From positions 1-36,881 of the IMG/VR virus record IMGVR_UViG_3300021247_000575: a DNA stretch of 36,881 bases; one strand, given 5' to 3'. A program made the translations under genes and the position numbers. Below, in pieces: positions 28,885 through 34,821 of this stretch. Position 1 is the first letter of the stretch. Each line of letters begins with the position of its first letter. Under the pieces are notes generated by a model. That model had not been told where the DNA came from and made no database searches. It saw nothing but the letters and a program-made list of their open reading frames with translations. This stretch comes from a virus.

Positions 28885-29292
28885 ATGACAGTCCAATTCT
28901 CAACCACCGTTCGCAATGCCGTTTTGGATGCCGTTGAAACGGCCATTGGCGCGAGCGCCATCCTCAAGATTTTCACCGGCGCGAAACCGGCCGATTGCGG
29001 CACCGCCAACTCCGGCACCGTGCTTGCAACCCTCAACCTCCCTTCCGATTACATGAGCGCGGCCTCTGGAGGCAGTAAATCCAAAACCGGCACTTGGGAG
29101 GATTTGAGCTGCGATAATGCTGGCACGGCTGGCCACTATCGGATCTTTGCCAGCGATGGCACAACCTGCCATGAGCAAGGCTCCATCACGGCCACCGGCG
29201 GCGGCGGAGATATGGAGCTGGATAACACCGTGCTCGCGGCTGGCCAGCAATTCACCGTGACAAACAAGACGCTCACCGCAAGCGGAGCCTAA
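28885..29292 (+). CDS. Minor structural protein, 135 residues
   Basis: ATG 28885 follows AAGGAGG. The sequence T-V-R-N-A-V-L-D-A-V-E-T-A-I-G, L-K-I-F-T-G-A-K-P, L-A-T-L-N-L-P, G-T-A-G-H-Y-R-I-F-A-S-D-G-T-T, and M-E-L-D-N-T-V-L-A-A-G-Q-Q-F-T-V-T is a widespread beta-rich phage protein pattern found near connector genes. Assembly place is uncertain. It forms a unit with the next two genes, with only four bases to the next. Confidence 0.6.
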   Translation: MTVQFSTTVRNAVLDAVETAIGASAILKIFTGAKPADCGTANSGTVLATLNLPSDYMSAASGGSKSKTGTWEDLSCDNAGTAGHYRIFASDGTTCHEQGSITATGGGGDMELDNTVLAAGQQFTVTNKTLTASGA

Positions 29293-29296
29293 GCTC

Positions 29297-30124
29297 ATGC
29301 CGATCACCGATGAAAGCACGCTCCTTGCGGCGCTTCGCGCGGCTCCAGCCAATCGGACGTTCAACAAGGCTTCTCAAACGGCGGAGGGCGCTGGCACTTG
29401 GCATTCGCTCTGGAAAGCGGCCGGTTATCCGGCGGCCGGTGCCTCGCCTCCAGCCTTCTCCGCCGGATCCGGCTATACTCCGGACAAGAGCACAACCGGC
29501 GCTTTCCCCTTCACCAATGCGGCATCAAATGGCGATGCGGCGCTCCTCAAGTTCGGTGCCGTTGGCGCAACCGTTGGCCAACTGATCATCTATGATCGGC
29601 TTTGGCATTGCTCCGGCTTTGGCACGGTGATCACCACGGCGCAAAATGTCACCACTCCCGGCAACCTCCCGGCCGGGCGCGATCCAAACTCCGGCCTTGA
29701 TGTTGAGGTTTGGGGTGAGGTTTACACCGCGCCGGGCGCGAGCACCGCAACTTGGACGCTCACCGGCACGGATGGCCTTGGCAATGCCTCCAAGAATTGG
29801 ACTTATACTCATCCGGCGAATGCGGAGAGCGTTGGCCAGATGTTTCCATTTATGCCCGGCGGCGGCGCTCCGGCCACCGTCAACACCATGAGGCAGCTCA
29901 CCTCCTTTATCGCCTCCGCCACCTCTGGCACGGCCGGGGATATTGGGATCACGCTCCTCCGCCGCTTGGCCTCCATCCCGCTCAACACCGCTAATGTTGG
30001 CGCGATCCTTGATGCTTTGGCCACCGGGCTCCCAACGGTTTACAATGATGCTTGCCTTGCCTTCATGGTGCAATGCTCAACCACCAACACCGGCTTCATG
30101 CTTGGTGAGCTTGCGGTTGGATGA
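29297..30124 (+). CDS. Putative virion surface protein, 275 residues
   Basis: A beta-rich protein with N-terminal helix (E-S-T-L-L-A-A-L-R-A-A-P-A-N-R-T-F), W-H-S-L-W-K-A-A-G-Y-P near 35, and a C-terminal sequence rich in N, T, G and A typical of virion surface domains. The middle (Y-D-R-L-W-H-C-S-G-F-G, V-E-V-W-G-E-V-Y-T-A-P-G) looks like a jelly-roll segment. The role, head or tail-neck decoration, is inferred from neighbours. Three bases separate its stop from the repeat-protein start. Confidence 0.5.
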   Translation: MPITDESTLLAALRAAPANRTFNKASQTAEGAGTWHSLWKAAGYPAAGASPPAFSAGSGYTPDKSTTGAFPFTNAASNGDAALLKFGAVGATVGQLIIYDRLWHCSGFGTVITTAQNVTTPGNLPAGRDPNSGLDVEVWGEVYTAPGASTATWTLTGTDGLGNASKNWTYTHPANAESVGQMFPFMPGGGAPATVNTMRQLTSFIASATSGTAGDIGITLLRRLASIPLNTANVGAILDALATGLPTVYNDACLAFMVQCSTTNTGFMLGELAVG

Positions 30125-30127
30125 TGG

Positions 30128-31306
30128 ATGGCTTGGAAACGGTGGCGCAATGATGGCGGGGCGAGCGGTGGCGGCCTCGCCTCTCGCTTTCGTGGTGGGA
30201 TCTATCGCTTTGGCGTAACTGCCAACACCGTTATCCGCGCGGAGGTTTTTTTCACCAAGGCGCGCGGCACCGCAACCGGCACTGTCACGATCACAGGATC
30301 CGGCGGAGCGGTTGCTCCGATCAAGGCCAGCTCAAGCGGATCCTTGAGCATCTCCTCATCATCGGCGGCCGTTTCTCCTCTCTATGCCACCGCAAGCGGC
30401 ACGATCACGCTCTCAAGCTCCGCAACCGGATCGGCACCGGGCGCTCCAGTTTCAGCAACGGCCACCGGCGCGATCTCTATCTCCAGCTCATCGGCCGGAT
30501 CGCTCTTGGCCAAGGGATCGGCGGCGGCCACGATCACCCTCTCCGGATCCGGAGTTGCCAAGGCGCGGATCTTGGCTACAGGCACCGCAAGCCTCACGAT
30601 CACCGGCACGGCCGGAGCGGCCCTCCGCGCCAAGGCAACCGGATCCGCAACCATCACCTTGAGCTCATCGGCTGGAGCTTCATCGCGGATCCTTGCCTCT
30701 GCCTCTGGAGTTGTGACGCTGGCCAGCTCCGCGCAAGCGGCCTCGCGCATTCTGGCCACGGCCACAGCAAGCCTCATTGTGATTTCATCGGCGGCGGCGG
30801 CTATTCCGATCAAGGCAAATGGCACCGCCTCAATTTCTATCTCCAGTTTGGGCAGCGCAGCGGCTCCAGCGCGAGCAGCGGCCTCTGGAGGCATCTCCAT
30901 AGCCTCAACCTCTCAAGGCGTTCTCTTGGCCTCTGGAGCGGCTCTGGCGACGATCTCGATTTCCTCAATCGCCTCCGGAGTTGTTGGATCGGGCATCTCC
31001 GCCACCGCAACCGGCACCATTGAGATCTCCTCCAGCTCCGCCGCGCTTGCCTTGATCCGTGGCTCTGGATCCGGATCCATCACCATCACCGGCGTTGGCG
31101 ATGCTCAAGCTCTGGCCAGCGCGGCCGCGCTGGTCAACATCACGATCACAAGCGGCGCGGTTGGTGAGGCGTTCTGGATTGCGGCCTCTGGATCTCGCAC
31201 GGCCGCGAGCATCGGAGCGCGATCCTTTCCAACGTGGCGCTCTGGCACTATAGCGGGCGGCACCATCACCGGGCGGCACGTTGCCAGCAAGAGAGGCGCA
31301 CAATGA
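30128..31306 (+). CDS. Repeat-rich beta protein, 15 copies of a 20-residue unit
   Basis: 392 residues. After a basic N-terminus (W-K-R-W-R-N-D-G-G-A-S-G-G-G) come 15 degenerate repeats from ~45 to ~350. Each has the form A-T-G-S-A-T-I-T-L-S-S-S-A, with the beta core at residues 52, 72, 92, 115, 135, 155, 175, 195, 215, 235, 255, 275, 297, 317 and 337: exactly 20-residue spacing except two units with 2-3 inserted residues. The composition is Ala/Ser/Gly/Thr/Ile with almost no charge, as expected for a beta-solenoid or fibre. It lies between minor head genes and the connector, so a virion fibre is probable. Its stop overlaps the connector start. Confidence 0.65.
   Translation: MAWKRWRNDGGASGGGLASRFRGGIYRFGVTANTVIRAEVFFTKARGTATGTVTITGSGGAVAPIKASSSGSLSISSSSAAVSPLYATASGTITLSSSATGSAPGAPVSATATGAISISSSSAGSLLAKGSAAATITLSGSGVAKARILATGTASLTITGTAGAALRAKATGSATITLSSSAGASSRILASASGVVTLASSAQAASRILATATASLIVISSAAAAIPIKANGTASISISSLGSAAAPARAAASGGISIASTSQGVLLASGAALATISISSIASGVVGSGISATATGTIEISSSSAALALIRGSGSGSITITGVGDAQALASAAALVNITITSGAVGEAFWIAASGSRTAASIGARSFPTWRSGTIAGGTITGRHVASKRGAQ
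30260..31177 (+). repeat. Degenerate ~60-bp tandem coding repeats
   Basis: The DNA encodes 15 protein repeats with a period of about 60 bases, but the copies have diverged at nucleotide level and few stretches are identical, so the array is old or selected at protein level rather than recently expanded. The recurring words ATCACC, CTCATCGGC and GCAACGGC mark the units. Confidence 0.6.
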
Positions 31307-32178
31307 TCAACTTTCTCCGGCGCTATGCAGAGGATGAAACCTCTTTTGCATGGGCTCCTCCGCTTTCGGATGGAGACACAATCACCAACTCCACCGCAAC
31401 GCTCTTGAGCGGATCCACAACCGTAAATCTCGCGGATGCCTTCACCGATCTTGAGGCGAGTTTCAGGATCTCCGGTGGCGCGGCCGGTGAGGATGTTTTC
31501 ATTGGATGGACGGTGGAAACCGCCAATGGCGACACCTTCACGGAAACCGCTTTCGTGGCGATCCGCTCAAGCGCGGATTTTGACGCGGTGACACCGGCGG
31601 AGCTCCGGCGCGAGCTCCGCGATGTTGAGGATGCGGATGAGGTGCTTGCCGAATTGATCGCGGCGGCCCGGCGCTATGTGGAGGAGGCCACCGGCGTTGA
31701 TCTTATCCCTCACACTCGCACGCTCTCCATTGATCAATGGGCTTGCGGCGGTGATGGCCTTGGTTGGTGGGATGGCGTGCGCGAGGGAGCGATCACGGCC
31801 GGAGCGCCTCGCGCCATTGATCTCATCGGTTGGCCAGTCAATGAGCTCACCAAAGTTGAGATCTATTCCGCCGATGGCACGCCTAGCGTGGTTCCTTCCG
31901 GCACGTTCTACCTCGCCAACGGCCGCAAGCCCGCGCGAGTGGCCTTAGTGCAGGGCGCAACGTGGCCGATCCTCTACAGGCCAGCCGATGCCGCGCTCAT
32001 CACCTATTCAACCGGCTACGCCAACCCGGCGGCGGTGGATCCTGCCCTCAAGCGTGCGGTGATCCAGATCGCGGCTCATTGGTATGAAAACCGCGAGCTC
32101 ATGAGCACTGACAGTCCGGACAAGGTGCCGATGCAAGCCGGGCGGATCCTCCGCCAATTTGGCACGGTGAGGCTATGA
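31303..32178 (+). CDS. Head-tail connector (gp6/phiE125 gp8-like) with N-terminal beta domain
   Basis: 291 residues from ATG 31303, overlapping the repeat protein stop. Residues ~10-85 form an extra beta-sandwich-like domain (W-A-P-P-L-S-D-G-D-T-I-T, F-R-I-S-G-G-A-A-G-E-D-V-F-I-G-W). The rest is the connector fold: V-T-P-A-E-L-R-R-E-L-R-D, L-A-E-L-I-A-A-A-R-R-Y-V-E-E-A-T-G, then T-R-T-L-S-I-D-Q-W, and the P-A-L-K-R-A-V-I-Q-I-A-A-H-W-Y-E-N-R-E helix. It joins the portal to the neck. The fusion of the beta domain is the odd point. Confidence 0.78.
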   Translation: MINFLRRYAEDETSFAWAPPLSDGDTITNSTATLLSGSTTVNLADAFTDLEASFRISGGAAGEDVFIGWTVETANGDTFTETAFVAIRSSADFDAVTPAELRRELRDVEDADEVLAELIAAARRYVEEATGVDLIPHTRTLSIDQWACGGDGLGWWDGVREGAITAGAPRAIDLIGWPVNELTKVEIYSADGTPSVVPSGTFYLANGRKPARVALVQGATWPILYRPADAALITYSTGYANPAAVDPALKRAVIQIAAHWYENRELMSTDSPDKVPMQAGRILRQFGTVRL

Positions 32179-32537
32179 GCGGCGCTCGCAACCTTGGCCG
32201 GATGCGGCACCGGCTAGAGATCCAGATCATCACGCGCGTTGCGGATGGCGGCGGCGGCAATGCAAGGGCCGATGTGCCGGGCAAAACGGTTTGGGCGCGC
32301 GTTGAGGTTGTGAAAGCCCATGAGGCGAGCGTTTATGCTCAACTCCAACAGCGAGTGACGCATAAGGCGATCATCCGGCGCACCGATCTCAAGCAAGGCC
32401 AAACCGTGATTTGGAAGCGGCCAACCTCGCACGGCGGAGATCTCTCGCTCTATGTTGAGAGCGTGGTTGATGCGGATCCCGATGGGCGGCCGGGAGAGTT
32501 CCTCAAGGCGATGCTCCGCGAGGGAGGCAACCTTTGA
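32175..32537 (+). CDS. Head closure / head-tail joining protein
   Basis: 120 residues, overlapping the connector stop by four bases. R-M-R-H-R-L-E-I-Q, V-W-A-R-V-E-V-V, T-H-K-A-I-I-R-R-T-D-L-K-Q-G, and the final L-K-A-M-L-R-E match the SPP1 gp16-like head closure family (phage head-tail joining protein). It plugs the capsid after packaging. Position between connector and gp10-like protein is canonical. Confidence 0.82.
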   Translation: MSGARNLGRMRHRLEIQIITRVADGGGGNARADVPGKTVWARVEVVKAHEASVYAQLQQRVTHKAIIRRTDLKQGQTVIWKRPTSHGGDLSLYVESVVDADPDGRPGEFLKAMLREGGNL

Positions 32538-32980
32538 GAAACCCGGTTAAGGTCAAGGTGACGCGGACAGAGGTTTCCTCCGGCGGCCTCCTTGGCGTTG
32601 AGCCGAAAGTGCGAGCTGGAGCCATTGATGGGCTTAACGCCATCGGCCTTGCCATGCTCAACACCGCAAAAACCAAGATCAACAAGGGCGCGAGCACCGG
32701 GCGGCTCTATCGCAAATATGGACCGCGCCGGGATCATCGGGCAAGCGCACCGGGGCAACCTCCAGCGACAGACACCGGCGGCCTTGTCAATTCGGGCTTC
32801 CATGAGCTGGATGAGCCAGCGATGGAAACGCAAATTGGCTTTGCAAAGCTCTATGCCGCGATGCTGGAATATGGCACCCGCAAGATGGCCAAGCGGCCGT
32901 TCCTCTTGCCCACGGTGGAGGAGTGGCGCAAAAGGATCGCGGGCATCATCTCCAAGGCGATCAAGGCTAAACTCCAATGA
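32534..32980 (+). CDS. HK97 gp10-like tail completion protein
   Basis: 148 residues from a TTG overlapping the preceding stop. The HK97 gp10 family pattern is visible: basic N-terminus, A-M-L-N-T-A-K-T-K-I-N-K-G-A-S-T-G-R-L-Y, S-A-P-G-Q-P-P-A-T-D-T-G-G-L-V-N-S-G, then Y-A-A-M-L-E-Y-G-T-R-K-M-A-K-R-P-F-L-L-P. It helps join the tail to the head. Start by TTG is unusual, but the overlap supports it. Confidence 0.82.
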   Translation: MRNPVKVKVTRTEVSSGGLLGVEPKVRAGAIDGLNAIGLAMLNTAKTKINKGASTGRLYRKYGPRRDHRASAPGQPPATDTGGLVNSGFHELDEPAMETQIGFAKLYAAMLEYGTRKMAKRPFLLPTVEEWRKRIAGIISKAIKAKLQ

Positions 32981-33402
32981 GCGATCCATCTTTTGAGCTC
33001 CAATGCGCGATGCGGGATGCAGCGGTTGCGGATGCCGCTCTCCAAGCCCTCATGGGCGGCGCGGTGGCATTCTATGATCACACTCCAGAGCGCGCGGAGA
33101 TGCCCTATATTGTTGGCGATGAGCCGCAATCGGCAGAGTGGGACGTTACCCCAACGGAAACGGATGATGGATTTGGCAAAGAGCATAGGATCATGCTCCA
33201 CGTTTGGAGCGCCTATGAGGGCCGGAAAGAGGTGAGCGCGATCCTCCGGCGGCTGGAGGAGATCTATCGTGATTTTGCTCCCGCATTGACCGGCCATCGC
33301 CTTATCAATATACGCTTCCAGATGAGTGACAGGCTCCGCGATCCAGACGGGCAAGCCTATCATGGAGTGATCCAGTTTCGCGCGGTGACGGAGGAAAGTT
33401 AA
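32977..33402 (+). CDS. DUF3168-type tail completion protein
   Basis: 141 residues, overlapping the previous gene by four bases. F-E-L-Q-C-A-M-R-D-A, V-A-F-Y-D-H-T-P-E-R-A-E-M-P-Y-I, a L-H-V-W-S-A-Y-E-G-R-K-E-V strand and a final V-I-Q-F-R-A-V-T-E match DUF3168 (HK97 gp11-like/lambda gpU-type). It terminates the tail tube at the head end. Confidence 0.82.
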   Translation: MSDPSFELQCAMRDAAVADAALQALMGGAVAFYDHTPERAEMPYIVGDEPQSAEWDVTPTETDDGFGKEHRIMLHVWSAYEGRKEVSAILRRLEEIYRDFAPALTGHRLINIRFQMSDRLRDPDGQAYHGVIQFRAVTEES

Positions 33403-33403
33403 A

Positions 33404-33811
33404 ATGGCAGCTCAAAAGGGCAAGGAAATCCTGATCAAAGTTGACAGCGATGGAGCTGGCACCTTTGTAACCATCGGCGGGATGCGGACTAAATCCATCT
33501 CGCTCAACAAGGAAACCGTTGACGTAACGGACAGCGACAGCACCAACCAATGGCGCGAGCTTCTCTCCGGTGCGGGCGTGAAGCACGCGGCGATCTCCGG
33601 CTCCGGCGTTTTCAAGGATAGCGCGAGCGAGGGCTTGATCCTCACCTATTGGCGCACCGATGTTGTGCGGGATTTCCAATTCGTGGTGCCGGGGCTTGGC
33701 ACCTTTGAGGGCGCATTTGATATTCCCTCAATCGAATACTCTGGCGAGTATAACGGCGAAGCGCAGTTCTCAATGAAGTTTGAGAGCGCCGGAGAGCTCG
33801 CCTTTACTTAA
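33404..33811 (+). CDS. Major tail (tube) protein, TP901-1 family
   Basis: 135 residues, AAAGTT just upstream and start one base after the previous stop. G-K-E-I-L-I-K-V-D-S-D-G-A-G-T-F-V-T-I-G-G-M-R-T-K-S-I-S-L-N, V-D-V-T-D-S-D-S, and G-S-G-V-F-K-D-S-A match the TP901-1-like major tail protein family (TIGR02126). It polymerises to form the tail tube around the tape measure. Expression should be high. Confidence 0.88.
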   Translation: MAAQKGKEILIKVDSDGAGTFVTIGGMRTKSISLNKETVDVTDSDSTNQWRELLSGAGVKHAAISGSGVFKDSASEGLILTYWRTDVVRDFQFVVPGLGTFEGAFDIPSIEYSGEYNGEAQFSMKFESAGELAFT

Positions 33812-33825
33812 TCGGGAGAATTGGC

Positions 33826-34179
33826 ATGGCTCAACTCGCACCGCTCACCATTGATCTTGATGGCCTCACTCCGGCCTATTCGGCGGTGAATGCTCAAGAC
33901 AAGGTGCAGCAACCCTCCGATCAACGCCTTTTCTTGCACGTTAAGAACGGCGGCGGCGTTTCCACCAATGTCACCATCAACGCTCAACAGGCTTATGTGA
34001 CAACTCCGGAGGTTGGCCGCTTGGCGCTCACGGATATGGTTGTGGCGATCCCGGCCGGTGAGGAGCGGATGATTGGCCCATTCCCTCCGGCCTATGTTGA
34101 TGCCAATGGCGATGTGGTGATTGACTACTCTGCCACGGCATCGGTTACGGCCAAGGCGTTCAAACTACCTCGCGTCTAG
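33826..34179 (+). CDS. Putative virion protein, 117 residues
   Basis: Starts M-A-Q-L-A-P-L-T-I-D-L-D-G-L-T. Beta-rich, with F-L-H-V-K-N-G-G-G-V-S-T-N-V-T-I and P-A-G-E-E-R-M-I-G-P-F-P-P-A-Y-V-D. This is a recurrent small beta-sandwich found after the major tail protein or capsid in proteobacterial phages. It is probably a tube or capsid decoration. A strong terminator follows it. Confidence 0.6.
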   Translation: MAQLAPLTIDLDGLTPAYSAVNAQDKVQQPSDQRLFLHVKNGGGVSTNVTINAQQAYVTTPEVGRLALTDMVVAIPAGEERMIGPFPPAYVDANGDVVIDYSATASVTAKAFKLPRV

Positions 34180-34206
34180 CGTTCAACCGGATTTCAGCTA
34201 AGGGAG

Positions 34207-34237
34207 AAGGGCGGCAATTAGGCCGCCCTTTTCTTTT
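34207..34237 (+). terminator. Intrinsic terminator between tail tube and chaperone genes
   Basis: AAGGGCGGC (34207-34215) pairs with GCCGCCCTT (34222-34230) around AATTAG, then TTCTTTT. It lies 12 bases before the chaperone start. It should reduce transcription of chaperones and tape measure relative to the tube protein. Confidence 0.88.
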
Positions 34238-34249
34238 GGAGTTGAAGCA

Positions 34250-34570
34250 ATGGCAAATCGCGCTCGCGGTGAGGTTGAAATCACAGTTCCCAAGGTTGGC
34301 AAGGTGCTCCTCTGCCTCACCATGGCCGGGATGGCCGCCCTTGAGGATGCCTTTGAGGTGGAGAGCCTCCAAGATGCAATCGCCAAGATCGGCGCAACCC
34401 CATCATCCAAAAACCTCGCCACCGTGCTCCATGCCCTCACGCTTGGCAGCGATAACGGCAAGGAGTTTACCGTTGAGGAGATCCGCCGGTGGGCGATTAG
34501 CCCGGCCGTGATCAAGGATGCAATGGCCGCAATGAATGCCTCTAATTCGGAAGGCGAGGGAAACGAATAA
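34250..34570 (+). CDS. Tail assembly chaperone (G-like, GTA gp10-type)
   Basis: 106 residues from ATG 34250, with TTGGAGTTGAAGCA upstream. R-A-R-G-E-V-E-I-T, L-L-C-L-T-M-A-G-M-A-A-L-E-D-A-F, L-A-T-V-L-H-A-L-T-L-G and S-P-A-V-I-K-D-A-M-A-A-M-N match GTA-gp10-like tail chaperones. It ends in E-G-E-G-N-E and a stop four bases after a GGGAAAC slippery site. It coats the tape measure before tube assembly. A minor frameshifted form is expected. Confidence 0.8.
   Translation: MANRARGEVEITVPKVGKVLLCLTMAGMAALEDAFEVESLQDAIAKIGATPSSKNLATVLHALTLGSDNGKEFTVEEIRRWAISPAVIKDAMAAMNASNSEGEGNE
34558..34564 (+). promoter_or_regulatory. Canonical -1 ribosomal frameshift site GGGAAAC
   Basis: G-GGA-AAC (34558-34564) is in the correct frame: the zero-frame codons GGA and AAC can re-pair at GGG and AAA. 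The zero-frame stop follows within four bases, and the -1 frame is open from 34546 to 34821. A 5-bp stem CCGGC/GCCGG (34592-34596 with 34602-34606) lies downstream. Lambda uses the related GGGAAAG for gpG/gpGT. Confidence 0.78.
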
Positions 34571-34821
34571 AGCCCGGCGCGCGCGGCACCTCCGGCGCGG
34601 AGCCGGATCTCAAAACCCCTTGGCGGCGCTGGATGGAGCTTGGCCTTGGTCACTTGAGGTTGGCTCCGGCCGTTTTTTGGCGGTATAGCGTCAAAGAATG
34701 GATGGCGGCCGTTGATGGCTACATGGAGAGCATCGGAGCGGAGCAAGCTCAAGAGCCCTTCACTAGAGATCAATTGGCCGATTTGATGGAGGAATTTCCC
34801 GATGATCGGCACTCTACTTGA
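34564..34821 (+). CDS. T-like extension of the tail chaperone, read by -1 frameshift
   Basis: After slippage the frame reads R-I-K-P-G-A-R-G-T-S-G-A-E-P-D-L, then W-R-R-W-M-E-L-G-L-G-H-L-R-L-A-P-A-V-F-W-R-Y-S-V-K-E-W, matching the small L-G-L-x-P-x-x-F-W-x-x-T/S-x-x-E-W domain of the second chaperone. The fusion would be ~190 residues. ATG 34633 is an alternative start without a good ribosome binding site, so frameshifting is the better reading. The tape measure gene starts inside its end. Confidence 0.75.
   Translation, partial: RIKPGARGTSGAEPDLKTPWRRWMELGLGHLRLAPAVFWRYSVKEWMAAVDGYMESIGAEQAQEPFTRDQLADLMEEFPDDRHST

Noticed and set aside
30260-31177. CRISPR-like or recent tandem DNA repeat
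   Set aside because: Repetition is at protein level only; DNA units are degenerate and there are no spacers.
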